The notes under the pieces are model-generated. The model was not told where the DNA came from. It saw only the letters and a program-made list of their open reading frames with translations, and made no database searches. DNA of 58,940 nucleotides, from positions 506,842 through 565,781 of the forward strand of contig NZ_JAMHJQ010000002.1 in assembly GCF_023534745.1 (NCBI RefSeq). Direction: 5' to 3'. Made by a program: the position numbers and the translations under genes. Below are positions 42,746 to 51,355 of the stretch, piece after piece; within the stretch, counting starts at the first letter, position 1; every line of letters begins with the position of its first letter. The stretch comes from Streptomyces sp. 35G-GA-8 (GTDB taxonomy: Bacteria > Actinomycetota > Actinomycetes > Streptomycetales > Streptomycetaceae).

Positions 42746-43405
42746 ATGCGAATCGTGATCGCCGGAGGACATGGTCAGATCGCGCTGCGGCTTGAGCGAC
42801 TGCTCGCCGCGCGCGGACACGAGGTCGCGGGCATCATCCGCGCCCGGGGGCAGGCGGAGGATCTGCGCGAAGCCGGTGCCGAACCGGTCGTACTGGACCT
42901 GGAGTCGGCCTCGGTCGAGGAGGTGGCGGAGGTGCTGAAGGGCGCGGACGCGGCGGTCTTCGCCGCGGGCGCGGGCGGCGGGAGCGGAGCGGCCCGCAAG
43001 GAGACGGTGGACAAGGGCGCGGCGGTCCTCTTCGCGGACGCCGCCGAGCGCGCGGGCGTACGCCGTCACCTCGTCGTCTCGTCCGTGGGCGCGGACCCTG
43101 ATCACCCGGGCGACGAGGTCTTCGACGCGTATCTGCGGGCCAAGGGCGCGGCGGACGCGTACGTACGGTCCCGGTCCGGGCTCGACTGGACGATCCTGCG
43201 GCCGGGGGCGCTGACGAACGACCCGGGGACGGGGCTCGTGCGGCTCACGGAGTCGAAGGTACGGGGGTCGGTTCCGCGTGACGACGTGGCGGCGGTGCTG
43301 GCCGCGCTGGTGGAGACCCCGGGGACCGCGGGTCTGACGCTGGGGCTGATCGGCGGGACGGTGCCGGTGGCGGAGGCGACGGAGGTCGCGGCGGGCGGAC
43401 GATGA
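42746..43405 (+). CDS. NAD(P)-binding, atypical short-chain dehydrogenase-like protein
   Basis: A 219-aa Rossmann-fold protein (YwnB/YhfK type). MRIVIAGGHGQIALRLERLL is the nucleotide-binding start. DAAVFAAGAGGGSG, HLVVSSVGAD and WTILRPGALTNDPGTG are characteristic of NmrA-like NAD(P)H-binding proteins. There is no clear YxxxK catalytic pair, so a redox or regulatory role is possible. It is 50 nt downstream of the degenerate deaminase gene. Confidence 0.85.
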   Translation: MRIVIAGGHGQIALRLERLLAARGHEVAGIIRARGQAEDLREAGAEPVVLDLESASVEEVAEVLKGADAAVFAAGAGGGSGAARKETVDKGAAVLFADAAERAGVRRHLVVSSVGADPDHPGDEVFDAYLRAKGAADAYVRSRSGLDWTILRPGALTNDPGTGLVRLTESKVRGSVPRDDVAAVLAALVETPGTAGLTLGLIGGTVPVAEATEVAAGGR

Positions 43406-43435
43406 GTTCCGGGCCCGGCGACGGTCCTTGCTCTC

Positions 43436-44035
43436 ATGAACGAGGACATGAGCGACGACGGTGTGAGCAAGGGCATGCAGAGGGGTGTTGGTGAAGGCGT
43501 GGGCGCGGAAAAGGACCGGAGCGGGTCCGTGAGCCTGCCGAAGATCGTCCGCCGGGGCGAGCAGCCCTATGTGGCCATCGGAAAATCTGTCCGGATGGAC
43601 GAGTTCCCGACGATCGCCGACCGGCTGCCCGGGCTCATCGGCTGGGTGCTCGGCCAGGGGCTCGAACTGGCGGGGGCGCCGTTCTTCCGCTACCGCACCA
43701 TCGACATGGACGCCGAGTCGGAGGTGGAGGCCGGCGTCCCGCTGGTGTCGGCGCCGGAGCCGGAGGGTGAGATCCGCGTCGGGACACTGCCCGCCGGCCA
43801 TTACGCGACGATCACTCACCTCGGCCATCCCGACGGGCTGTTGGCGGTGACCAGCGGGCTGCGGGAGTGGGCGGAGCACGAGGGGCTGGAGTGGGACATG
43901 ACCGTGGTCGACGGGGTGGAGCACTGGGGCTGCCGACTGGAGACGTACAAGACCGACCCACGGGTGGAACCGGACCCGGCCAACTGGGAGACGGAGCTGG
44001 CGTTCCGCCTCGCCGATCTGGCCCCGGGCCGGTAG
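43436..44035 (+). CDS. GyrI-like effector-binding domain protein
   Basis: A protein of about 199 aa with a flexible N-terminus and a GyrI/AraC effector-binding fold: PKIVRRGEQPYVAIGKSVRM, EVEAGVPLVSAPEPEGEIRV, and LPAGHYATITHLGHPDGLL followed by WDMTVVDGVEHWGCRLETYK. This domain binds small organic molecules and gives no enzymatic clue. The start is uncertain: several ATGs lie within the first 17 codons, and I use 43436. Confidence 0.8.
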   Translation: MNEDMSDDGVSKGMQRGVGEGVGAEKDRSGSVSLPKIVRRGEQPYVAIGKSVRMDEFPTIADRLPGLIGWVLGQGLELAGAPFFRYRTIDMDAESEVEAGVPLVSAPEPEGEIRVGTLPAGHYATITHLGHPDGLLAVTSGLREWAEHEGLEWDMTVVDGVEHWGCRLETYKTDPRVEPDPANWETELAFRLADLAPGR

Positions 44036-44083
44036 CGGGGCGTTGTCCGGCCGGCCTGACCTGAGAAACGCCCGGACATGAGA

Positions 44084-44121
44084 AAGGCCCCTGATCCACG
44101 TCTCCGTGAATCAGGGGCCTT
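44084..44121. terminator. terminator between the GyrI-like gene and tRNA-Tyr
   Basis: AAGGCCCCTGATCCACG (44084-44100) with a TCTC loop pairs with 44105-44121, with one mismatch in 17. It sits between convergent units and can serve both. Confidence 0.8.
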
Positions 44122-44131
44122 CTCTATCGCG

Positions 44132-44213
44132 TGGCGGCGCCAGGATTCGAACCTGGGTAGGCTAAGCCGACGGATTTACAGTCCGCTCCCATTGGCCACT
44201 CGGGCACACCGCC
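44132..44213 (-). tRNA. tRNA-Tyr (GTA anticodon)
   Basis: An 82-nt class II tRNA with a long variable arm. Acceptor GGCGGTG pairs with CGCCGCC (one G-T). The anticodon loop CTGTAAA has GTA, and the T-loop is GGTTCGAATCC. A tRNA-Tyr gene is the attachment site of the integrative plasmid SLP1 in S. coelicolor (recalled). No element is inserted here. Confidence 0.95.
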
Positions 44214-44432
44214 ATGGGATGTCGCTGCCGGTTGGAGAGGCCGCTTTGGGGCGGTGCTCCGTGGCAACGACGTAAACGATACCCGATGCCCGGGGGTGCT
44301 CTGCCACCGGTTTGATCAGCACTCCGGGCGGGCGTGGGTGACTAGGCTTTACGGCAGCGGCCGGCGCTGTCCGGTCGCGCAGCGAGCATGCGATGAGCAC
44401 CCGAACAGCACCGATACAAGGAGCCACAGGAC

Positions 44433-44921
44433 ATGGCCGACTCCAGTTTCGACATCGTCTCGAAGGTCGAGCGGCAGGAGATCGACAACGCTCTCAACCA
44501 GGCCTCGAAGGAGATCGCGCAGCGTTACGACTTCAAGAACGTCGGCGCCTCGATCGGCTGGTCCGGCGAGAAGATCCTCATGCAGGCGAACTCGGAGGAG
44601 CGGGTCAACGCGATCCTCGACGTCTTCCAGTCCAAGCTGATCAAGCGCGGGATCTCGCTCAAGGCGCTGGACGCGGGCGAGCCCCAGCTGTCCGGCAAGG
44701 AGTACAAGATCTTCGCTTCGATCGAGGAAGGCATCTCCCAGGACAACGCCAAGAAGGTCGCGAAGATCATCCGCGATGAGGGCCCCAAGGGCGTCAAGGC
44801 GCAGGTGCAGGGCGACGAGCTGCGGGTCAGCTCGAAGAGCCGTGACGATCTGCAGACCGTGATCTCCCTGCTGAAGGGGCAGGACTTCGACTTCGCGCTC
44901 CAGTTCGTGAACTACCGGTGA
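44433..44921 (+). CDS. yajQ: YajQ-family nucleotide-binding protein
   Basis: A 162-aa cytosolic protein of the YajQ family. [19 protein letters not shown]-like [39 protein letters not shown] and the C-terminal [14 protein letters not shown] are the family ends. Some members bind cyclic di-GMP or RNA; which one applies here is not visible. It stands alone, with 219 nt between it and tRNA-Tyr. Confidence 0.94.
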   Translation: MADSSFDIVSKVERQEIDNALNQASKEIAQRYDFKNVGASIGWSGEKILMQANSEERVNAILDVFQSKLIKRGISLKALDAGEPQLSGKEYKIFASIEEGISQDNAKKVAKIIRDEGPKGVKAQVQGDELRVSSKSRDDLQTVISLLKGQDFDFALQFVNYR

Positions 44922-45120
44922 CGCGGCACCGACCGGTGAGGTGGGCGGCGCGGGGCGGGAGCTCCGTGTCCGCCCCGGCCGTCACCGGTCGGGCGTGATG
45001 TCCGAATCCCGCCAGCTTCGACGGGCCGGGCGGCGGAGACTCGTTACTCGGAGCAGCTGAACGCGACCACGGAACGCGGCTCGTGGACAGCTGAACACTC
45101 CGCGAGGAGAGGAACGAGCG

Positions 45121-45630
45121 ATGACCGGGACCATGTACACGACGATCGACAGCCCGCTGGGCGAACTGCTGCTCGTGGGCGAGAAGTCAGCCACCGCGAA
45201 GGGCGGCGTCGCGCTCGCCTCACTCTCCGTGCCGGGGCAGAAGGGCGCGGCCGTCGTCCAGGACGGATGGGTCCGGGCGCCGGAGGCGTTCGAGGAGATC
45301 GTCGGGCAGCTCAGGGCGTACTTCGCGGGGACGCTGACGCGGTTCGTGATCGAGTACGCGGACAGCGGTACGGACTTCCAGCGGCGGGTCTGGCAGGCGG
45401 TGGACACCATTCCGTACGGCGAGACCGCGACGTACGGGCAGATCGCCGGGCGGATCGGCTCCGCCGGGGCCGGGGTGCGGGCCGTGGGGACCGCGATCGG
45501 ACGGAATCCGCTGCTTGTCGTACGGCCGTGTCATCGGGTGATCGGCGCGGACGGGGCGCTGCGCGGGTACGCGGGCGGTATGGACCGTAAGGAGCGCCTC
45601 CTCGGCCTGGAGGGCGCGCTGGTGCGATGA
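45121..45630 (+). CDS. ogt: methylated-DNA-protein-cysteine methyltransferase
   Basis: A 169-aa suicide repair protein that takes alkyl groups from O6-methylguanine. The active site RPCHRVIGADGALRGYAGG is near residues 137-155, with the acceptor Cys in PCHRV. TYGQIAGRIG and RAVGTAIGRNPL form the helix-turn-helix. It overlaps the AlkB gene by 4 nt, so the two are one repair operon. Confidence 0.94.
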   Translation: MTGTMYTTIDSPLGELLLVGEKSATAKGGVALASLSVPGQKGAAVVQDGWVRAPEAFEEIVGQLRAYFAGTLTRFVIEYADSGTDFQRRVWQAVDTIPYGETATYGQIAGRIGSAGAGVRAVGTAIGRNPLLVVRPCHRVIGADGALRGYAGGMDRKERLLGLEGALVR

Positions 45631-46286
45631 GCGGGGAACTGTTCCCGAGGCCGCGCGCCGTCGTCGCGCCCGGCGCCGTGCACGTTCCCTCCTGGCTGTC
45701 CGAGGAGCGGCAGCGGGAGCTGGTGGACGCCTGCCGGGGCTGGGCGCGGGGGCCGGTGCCGATCCGGCGCACGGTGCTGCCGAGCGGCGGTGTGATGTCC
45801 GTACAGACGGTCTGCGTGGGCTGGCACTGGCAGCCGTACGCGTATACCCGTACGGCCGGCGATGTGAATGGCGCGCGGGTCGCGGAGTTCCCGGACTGGC
45901 TTGTCGCGTTGGGCCGCGAGGCGCTGGTCGAGGCGTACGGCGATCCGGCGGCCGGCGCGGCGTACACCCCGGACACGGCGCTGATCAACTTCTACGAGGG
46001 CGGCGCGAAGATGGGGATGCACCAGGACAAGGACGAGAAGTCGGGGGCGCCGGTGGTGTCGCTGAGCATCGGCGACCGCTGTGTCTTCCGCTTCGGCAAT
46101 ACGGAGGGCCGGGGGCGGCCGTACACGGATGTCGAACTGTCCTCCGGGGACCTCTTCGTCTTCGGGGGGCCTTCGCGGTACGCGTACCACGGGGTGCCCA
46201 AGGTCTATCCGGATACGGCGGACCCGGCCACGGGCCTGGGCACCGGGCGGTTGAACATCACTCTGCGCGAGACCGGTCTCGTCTAG
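45627..46286 (+). CDS. alkB: AlkB-like 2-oxoglutarate/Fe(II) dioxygenase
   Basis: A 219-aa DNA/RNA demethylase of the AlkB family. The iron triad appears as MHQDKDE (His and Asp) and a later His in YAYHGVPKVYP. GRLNITLRETG holds the 2-oxoglutarate arginines. NFYEGGAKMGMHQDKD is typical of AlkB. Its ATG overlaps the ogt stop (ATGA). It reverses 1-methyladenine and 3-methylcytosine, complementing Ogt. Confidence 0.92.
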   Translation: MSGELFPRPRAVVAPGAVHVPSWLSEERQRELVDACRGWARGPVPIRRTVLPSGGVMSVQTVCVGWHWQPYAYTRTAGDVNGARVAEFPDWLVALGREALVEAYGDPAAGAAYTPDTALINFYEGGAKMGMHQDKDEKSGAPVVSLSIGDRCVFRFGNTEGRGRPYTDVELSSGDLFVFGGPSRYAYHGVPKVYPDTADPATGLGTGRLNITLRETGLV

Positions 46287-46322
46287 CCGGCCTTGCGTAG
46301 CCGGGCTCAGCGGGGCGGTGGC

Positions 46323-46592
46323 TCAGCGGGCGCGGGAGTGGCCGAAAATCAGCCGGTAGAGAACGAGCAGCACAAGAGCGCCGCCGATCGCCGATATCCA
46401 GGTCGCCCCGTCGTAGAACTCGTTACTGATGGGATGGTCGAGCCAACGGGCCGAGATCCAGCCGCCGATGAAGGCTCCCGCGATACCGATGAGGGTCGTA
46501 CCGATCAGTCCGCCCGGGTCCCGGCCGGGGAGCAGAATCTTGGCGGCGGCTCCGGCGAGAAGTCCTAGAACGATCCAGCTGATGACACCCAT
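46323..46592 (-). CDS. GlsB/YeaQ/YmgE-family small membrane protein
   Basis: An 89-aa membrane protein with three hydrophobic stretches and the family motif LGLLAGAAAKILLPGRDPGG. IGIAGAFIGGWISARWL follows. Often called transglycosylase-associated, its role is unknown and may be stress-related. I chose the ATG at 46592. The ribosome site is weak (GGCAGG). Confidence 0.85.
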   Translation of the reverse strand: MGVISWIVLGLLAGAAAKILLPGRDPGGLIGTTLIGIAGAFIGGWISARWLDHPISNEFYDGATWISAIGGALVLLVLYRLIFGHSRAR

Positions 46593-46704
46593 GCCTTGAA
46601 CCTGCCTTTCGTACGGTCTTGTCCTGGAAGACGCCGTACGGGCGGGTGGCGGTTGCACGGGAGGCGCGACCGCCGGAGGTTCACGCTCTGGGCGAAGGAA
46701 ACGG

Positions 46705-47097
46705 TCAGCGGGCCGCGAACGGCTGGTCGGTGGGGACGATTTCCTTGCCGAGCGGTGCCAGCGAGATGGGAATCAGCTTGAAGTTGGCCAGGCCCAGCGG
46801 GATTCCGATGATCGTGACGCACAGGGCGATACCGGTGAGGATGTGGCCGAGGGTGAGCCACCAGCCCGCCAGAACCAGCCACAGCACATTGCCGACGCAC
46901 GAGGGCGCCCCCGCGTCGCGGCGGTCGACCGCCATATAGCCGAAGGGCCACAGGGCGTAGAACCCGATACGGAACGCGGCCACCCCGAAGGGGATGCCGA
47001 TGATCGTGATACAGAGCAGCGCGCCTGCCAGCAGATAGCCGAGGCACATCCAGAAGCCGCACAGAACGAGCCATATGACGTTCAGGATTGTTTTCAT
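46705..47097 (-). CDS. YccF-domain membrane protein
   Basis: A 130-aa membrane protein with two YccF repeats. [20 protein letters not shown] and [20 protein letters not shown] mark the two copies, each followed by a TIIGIP(F/L)G(V/L) segment. Function unknown. It overlaps the htpX stop by 4 nt, so the two are co-transcribed. Confidence 0.88.
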   Translation of the reverse strand: MKTILNVIWLVLCGFWMCLGYLLAGALLCITIIGIPFGVAAFRIGFYALWPFGYMAVDRRDAGAPSCVGNVLWLVLAGWWLTLGHILTGIALCVTIIGIPLGLANFKLIPISLAPLGKEIVPTDQPFAAR

Positions 47098-47957
47098 GGG
47101 CGACGACCTGCCATCTGTTCCAGTCGGGCGATGCGCTCCGCCATCGGCGGGTGCGTGGAGAACAGCTTCGAGACTCCGTCCCCGGGGCGGAAGGGGTTCG
47201 CGATCATCATGTGGCTCGCGGTCTCGATACGTGGCTCGGGAGGCAGCGGGAGCTGTTTCGTCCCCGCGTCCAGTTTACGCAGCGCACTCGCCAGAGCGAG
47301 GGGGTCGCCGGTGATCTGGGCGCCCGAGGCATCGGCTTCGTACTCCCGCGAGCGGCTCACCGCGAGCTGGATGACCGAGGCCGCCAGGGGGCCCAGAATC
47401 ATGATCAGCAGCATGCCGAAGATCCCGGGGCCGTCATCGTCGTCGGACCGGCCGAAGGGGATCAGCCAGGCGAAGTTCACCAGGAACATCACCACGGAGG
47501 CGAGGGCTCCCGCGACGGAGGAGATCAGGATGTCCCGGTTGTAGACATGGCTCAGCTCATGGCCGAGGACTCCGCGCAGCTCGCGCTCGTCCAGGATCTG
47601 GAGGATGCCTTCCGTACAGCAGACGGCGGCATTGCGCGGGTTGCGGCCGGTGGCGAACGCGTTGGGGGCCTGGGTGGGCGAGATGTAGAGCCGTGGCATG
47701 GGCTGGCGGGCGGCGGTCGAGAGCTCACGGACGATGCGGTAGAGCTGAGGCGCCTCGAATTCGCTGACGGGGCGGGCGCGCATGGCGCGCAGGGACAGCT
47801 TGTCGCTGTTCCAGTAGGCGTACGCGTTCGTGCCGATCGCCACGACGAGCGCGACGATCAGGCCCGTACTGCCGAAGAAACTGCCGATCGCGATGATGAG
47901 TGCGGACAGTCCCCCGAGGAGTACGGCGGTCCTGAGCCCGTTGTGCCGGCGGTGCAC
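47094..47957 (-). CDS. htpX: HtpX-like M48 membrane zinc protease
   Basis: A 287-aa protease that degrades damaged membrane proteins. The zinc motif is in [20 protein letters not shown] (HExxH), preceded by [13 protein letters not shown]. Hydrophobic helices lie at residues about 13-50 and about 153-200. A conserved [13 protein letters not shown] supplies the third ligand. GTG start with GGAGGG 6 nt upstream. Confidence 0.94.
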   Translation of the reverse strand: MHRRHNGLRTAVLLGGLSALIIAIGSFFGSTGLIVALVVAIGTNAYAYWNSDKLSLRAMRARPVSEFEAPQLYRIVRELSTAARQPMPRLYISPTQAPNAFATGRNPRNAAVCCTEGILQILDERELRGVLGHELSHVYNRDILISSVAGALASVVMFLVNFAWLIPFGRSDDDDGPGIFGMLLIMILGPLAASVIQLAVSRSREYEADASGAQITGDPLALASALRKLDAGTKQLPLPPEPRIETASHMMIANPFRPGDGVSKLFSTHPPMAERIARLEQMAGRRP

Positions 47958-48131
47958 GGTACGCCCTCCAAGTGGTGCGGCAGGGGAACCCTTTGCTGGT
48001 GCTGCTCCACTCTTCAGTGGACCCTTCCGTACTGGTCAACGCCAGGCGGGCGGCGCGGGTTCCCTTGTGCCGCCGGACAGGGGCGTACGCCGTCCGGGTG
48101 GCGGTGGTGCGGGCTTTTGGGTACGCGCGTG

Positions 48132-49679
48132 CTAGAAGAGGCTCGTACCGGCGAAGCGCAGTACGAGCTGGGGCGCCCCGGAGAGGGCGACACCGGCCGC
48201 TGCCGTGAGCGCGATGGCGGCGGTGACGGCCGCGGGGGGCCGGCCGATGGCCACCTCGTCGCCGACGGACTCCGGAACCGCGCTTCCGGCCTCCGGCTCC
48301 GGCGCGCGGAAGAGGAGCGCCGTCCACTGGAGGTAGTAGTACAGCCCGATCACCACATTGACGGCCATGACGACGGCCAGCCAGCCGAGGCCCGCGTCGA
48401 CGGCCGCCGAGAAGACCGTGACCTTGGCGAACAGGCCGATGATGCCCGGCGGCAGTCCGGCCAGGCAGAGCAGGAAGAAGCCCATGGCGAGGGCGACGAG
48501 GGGCCGCCGCGCGTAGAGGCCCCGGTAGTCGGAGAGGCGGTTGAGCGGCTTCGTACGGGCCACCAGCACGACGACCGCGAACGCGCCCAGGTTCACGACG
48601 GCGTACATCAGGGCGTACGCGACGGTCGATCCGATCCGGTCGCCGCCCGCGTACGCCGCGGCGGCGATCGGCACCAGGAGATAGCCCGCCTGGGCCACGG
48701 ACGACCAGGCCAGCAGCCGTACCGCGCTCCGCGCGCGGGTGGCCGACTGACGCAGCGCCGCGGCATTGCCGAGGGTCATGGTGAGCGCGGCGAGGACCGC
48801 GAGTACCGGGCCCCACACCTCGCGGTACGAGGGGAACGCGATGACGGTCACCAGAATGAGGCCGGAGAATCCGACCGCCTTGCCGACGACGGAGAGGTAC
48901 GCGGCGATGGGCAGGGGCGCGCCCACATAGGTGTCGGGCACCCAGAAGTGGAACGGGGCGGCGGCCGTCTTGAAGGCGAAACCGACGAGGGTCAGGGCGA
49001 CGCCCGCCTTGGCGAGGGTGTCCAACTGGCCGGGGACATGCCCCAGCTCCGCGGCGATCCGGGTGAGGTGGAGGGTGCCGGTCGCGGCGTACACGAAGCT
49101 GACGCCCAGCAGCATCACGGCGGTCGCGGTCACCGACGAGAGGAAGAACTTCAGCGCGGCCTCGGAGGAGAGCCGGTCGCCGCGCCGCAGTCCGACGAGC
49201 GCGAAGGCGGGCAGCGACGCCACTTCGAGTGCGACGACGAGAGTGGCGAGATCACGCGAGGCGGGCAGCAGGGCGGCGCCGGCCGCCGAGGCGAGCAGCA
49301 GGAACCAGTACTCCCCCACGGGGAGTTTCCTGCTGTCGTGGAGCGAGATCAGGGCGGTGAGCAGTGCCCCGCCGAGCACCAGCAGCTGGATGACAAGCGC
49401 GAAGTGGTCGGCGGTGTAGCTGCAGACATCGGCGTCGTTGGTGAGGCAGAACGTCGAGCGGTCGCCCGCGCGCAGCGGGAGAAGGGTGAGGAGCGCGGCG
49501 ACCAGACCGGCGATCGCTATACCGCCGAGGAGCGGCTTGCGGTGCTCCGGTACGAAGAGATCGGCGACCAGCACGATCAGGGCGACGACCGCTGTGATGG
49601 TGGGGGGCGCGATCGCGAGCCAGTCGATCGACTGGACGAGGCTGGCGGCGCCGGCGGCGCTCTCGGCGGCCACGGTCAC
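48132..49679 (-). CDS. nuoN: NADH-quinone oxidoreductase subunit N
   Basis: NuoN (515 aa) is one of the three antiporter-like membrane subunits of complex I. About 14 helices are seen. FFLSSVTATAVMLLGVSFVY and the proton-channel helices (LTLVGFAFKTAAAPFHFWVP) are typical. The GTG start overlaps the nuoM stop (GTGA), with AGGAGG 6 nt upstream. It is the last gene of the cluster. Confidence 0.93.
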   Translation of the reverse strand: MTVAAESAAGAASLVQSIDWLAIAPPTITAVVALIVLVADLFVPEHRKPLLGGIAIAGLVAALLTLLPLRAGDRSTFCLTNDADVCSYTADHFALVIQLLVLGGALLTALISLHDSRKLPVGEYWFLLLASAAGAALLPASRDLATLVVALEVASLPAFALVGLRRGDRLSSEAALKFFLSSVTATAVMLLGVSFVYAATGTLHLTRIAAELGHVPGQLDTLAKAGVALTLVGFAFKTAAAPFHFWVPDTYVGAPLPIAAYLSVVGKAVGFSGLILVTVIAFPSYREVWGPVLAVLAALTMTLGNAAALRQSATRARSAVRLLAWSSVAQAGYLLVPIAAAAYAGGDRIGSTVAYALMYAVVNLGAFAVVVLVARTKPLNRLSDYRGLYARRPLVALAMGFFLLCLAGLPPGIIGLFAKVTVFSAAVDAGLGWLAVVMAVNVVIGLYYYLQWTALLFRAPEPEAGSAVPESVGDEVAIGRPPAAVTAAIALTAAAGVALSGAPQLVLRFAGTSLF

Positions 49680-51352
49680 GACTTGCCTCCTGCGAGGAGC
49701 TTCTGCACGACGGGGTCGGTGAGGCCGAGCAGAACGGCGGGCCAGAGACCGGCGATGACGGTGAGGGCGACGAGCGGGGTCCAGGCGGCGAACTCGTAGG
49801 TCCGTACGTCGGTGAGGCGTGCTGTCGGCGCCGTCGGTCCTTCCGGCAGGGCTTCCGTCGGTCCTCCCGGCGGGGCTTCCTGCGGGCCTCCCTGGGGGCC
49901 TTCCTGCGGGCCTTCCTGGGCGTACGCCCCCATGCAGACGCGGCGTACGACGATCAGCAGATACGCGGCCGTGAGCAGCGTGCCGAAGCCCGCGATCACC
50001 ATGAAGGTGAGGAAGGCGGGGCGGCTCAGCCCCTCCGCCGGGTTGAAGGCCCCGAACATCGCGAGCATCTCGCCCCAGAATCCGGCGAGGCCGGGCAGGC
50101 CGAGGGAGGCGACGGCCGCGAAGGCGAGCAGCCCGCCGAGGCGGGGGGCGCGGCCGTAGAGCGCGGCGCCGGTGGCTCCGGCGAGGGTGTCGAGGTCGGC
50201 GCTGCCGTACCGCTCCTTGACCGCTCCGACCAGGAAGAACAGCAGGCCGGTGATGAGGCCGTGGGCAATGTTGGCGAAGAGCGCGCCGTTGACGCCGGTG
50301 GGTGTCATGGTCGCGATGCCGAGCAGGACAAAGCCCATGTGGCCGACGGAGGAGTACGCGATCAGCCGTTTGAGGTCGCCCCCGGCGCCCTGTTTGGCCA
50401 GCGCGAGACAGGCCAGGGAGCCGTAGATGATGCCGACGACCGCGAAGGCCGCGAGATACGGCGCGAAGGTTCGCATGCCGTCGGGGGCGATGGGCAGGAT
50501 GATCCGGACGAAGCCGTACGTACCCATCTTGAGCAGCACGCCGGCGAGGAGCACCGAGCCGACGGTCGGGGCGGCGGTGTGGGCGTCGGGCAGCCAGCTG
50601 TGCAGCGGCCACATCGGGGTCTTGACCGCGAGGCCGATGCCGATCGCCAGAACGGCGATGAGCTGCACGGATGTGCTGAGCCCGCGGCCGTTGTCAGTGG
50701 CGAGTGCCACCATGTCGAATGTGCCCGCGTTGAGCCCGATCAGCAGCAGGCCGAGCAGCATGACCACGGAGCCGAGCAGCGTGTAGAGGATGAACTTCCA
50801 GGCGGCGGCCTGCCTGCCGCCGGTAACGCCTTCCGAGCCGCCCCAGCGGGCGATGAGGAAGTACATCGGGATCAGCACCATCTCGAAGGCCAGGAAGAAG
50901 AGCACGAGGTCGAGAACGGCGAAGGTCGCGAGCGTGCCGGACTCCAGCACGAGCAGCAGGGCGACGAATCCCTTGGGCGAGGGGCCCTTGGGCGGCTGGT
51001 AGTAGCTGTAGAGCGCGCAGAGGAAGGTCAGCAGCGCGGTCAGGACCAGAAGGGGGAGGGAAATGCCGTCGATGCCGAGGTGGATCCGGACGTCCAGCGC
51101 CGCGATCCAGCTGATGTCCGTCGTGGCCTGCGTCTTTGACGGCTGGTCATGGTCGAAGCCGAGGGTCAGGACGATCACGGCGACGAGGATCGCGCCGGTC
51201 ACGGTCACGCCGTGGCGCAGCACGGCCTGGTCGGGGCTCTTGCCCCGCAGTCCTGGCGGGGCCGGGAGGAGGGCCGCGACGGCCCCGATGAGCGGCCCGA
51301 CGACGATCAACGCGAGAAGGAACTGCATCACGGATTCACTGATATCGATCAC
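49676..51352 (-). CDS. nuoM: NADH-quinone oxidoreductase subunit M, with a repeat insertion
   Basis: NuoM (558 aa) is an antiporter-like proton-pumping subunit. Helices include VKTPMWPLHSWLPDAHTAAP (conserved Lys and the amphipathic link) and YSSVGHMGFVLLGIATMTP. Near the C-terminus, between VVRRVCMGAYA and ARLTDVRTYEF, lies a repetitive Pro/Gln/Glu/Gly stretch encoded by seven 12-bp units. The start is GTG at 51352; an ATG eight codons in (51328) is the alternative. It begins just after the nuoL stop. Confidence 0.92.
   Translation of the reverse strand: MIDISESVMQFLLALIVVGPLIGAVAALLPAPPGLRGKSPDQAVLRHGVTVTGAILVAVIVLTLGFDHDQPSKTQATTDISWIAALDVRIHLGIDGISLPLLVLTALLTFLCALYSYYQPPKGPSPKGFVALLLVLESGTLATFAVLDLVLFFLAFEMVLIPMYFLIARWGGSEGVTGGRQAAAWKFILYTLLGSVVMLLGLLLIGLNAGTFDMVALATDNGRGLSTSVQLIAVLAIGIGLAVKTPMWPLHSWLPDAHTAAPTVGSVLLAGVLLKMGTYGFVRIILPIAPDGMRTFAPYLAAFAVVGIIYGSLACLALAKQGAGGDLKRLIAYSSVGHMGFVLLGIATMTPTGVNGALFANIAHGLITGLLFFLVGAVKERYGSADLDTLAGATGAALYGRAPRLGGLLAFAAVASLGLPGLAGFWGEMLAMFGAFNPAEGLSRPAFLTFMVIAGFGTLLTAAYLLIVVRRVCMGAYAQEGPQEGPQGGPQEAPPGGPTEALPEGPTAPTARLTDVRTYEFAAWTPLVALTVIAGLWPAVLLGLTDPVVQKLLAGGKS
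49836..49919. repeat. coding minisatellite in nuoM (7 x 12 bp)
   Basis: The plus-strand units include GGTCCTTCCGGC, AGGGCTTCCGTC, GGTCCTCCCGGC, GGGGCTTCCTGC, GGGCCTCCCTGG, GGGCCTTCCTGC and GGGCCTTCCTGG. On the minus strand each encodes a tetrapeptide such as QEGP, QGGP or PGGP. In frame, so copy number can vary without frameshift. Confidence 0.9.
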
Positions 51353-51355
51353 GGC

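Noticed and set aside
46843-49799. Open frame of about 900 codons opposite YccF, htpX and nuoN
   Set aside because: It crosses several real genes and their junctions, has charged low-complexity content (Gly, Arg, Asp, Glu), and is a shadow of GC-rich third positions.
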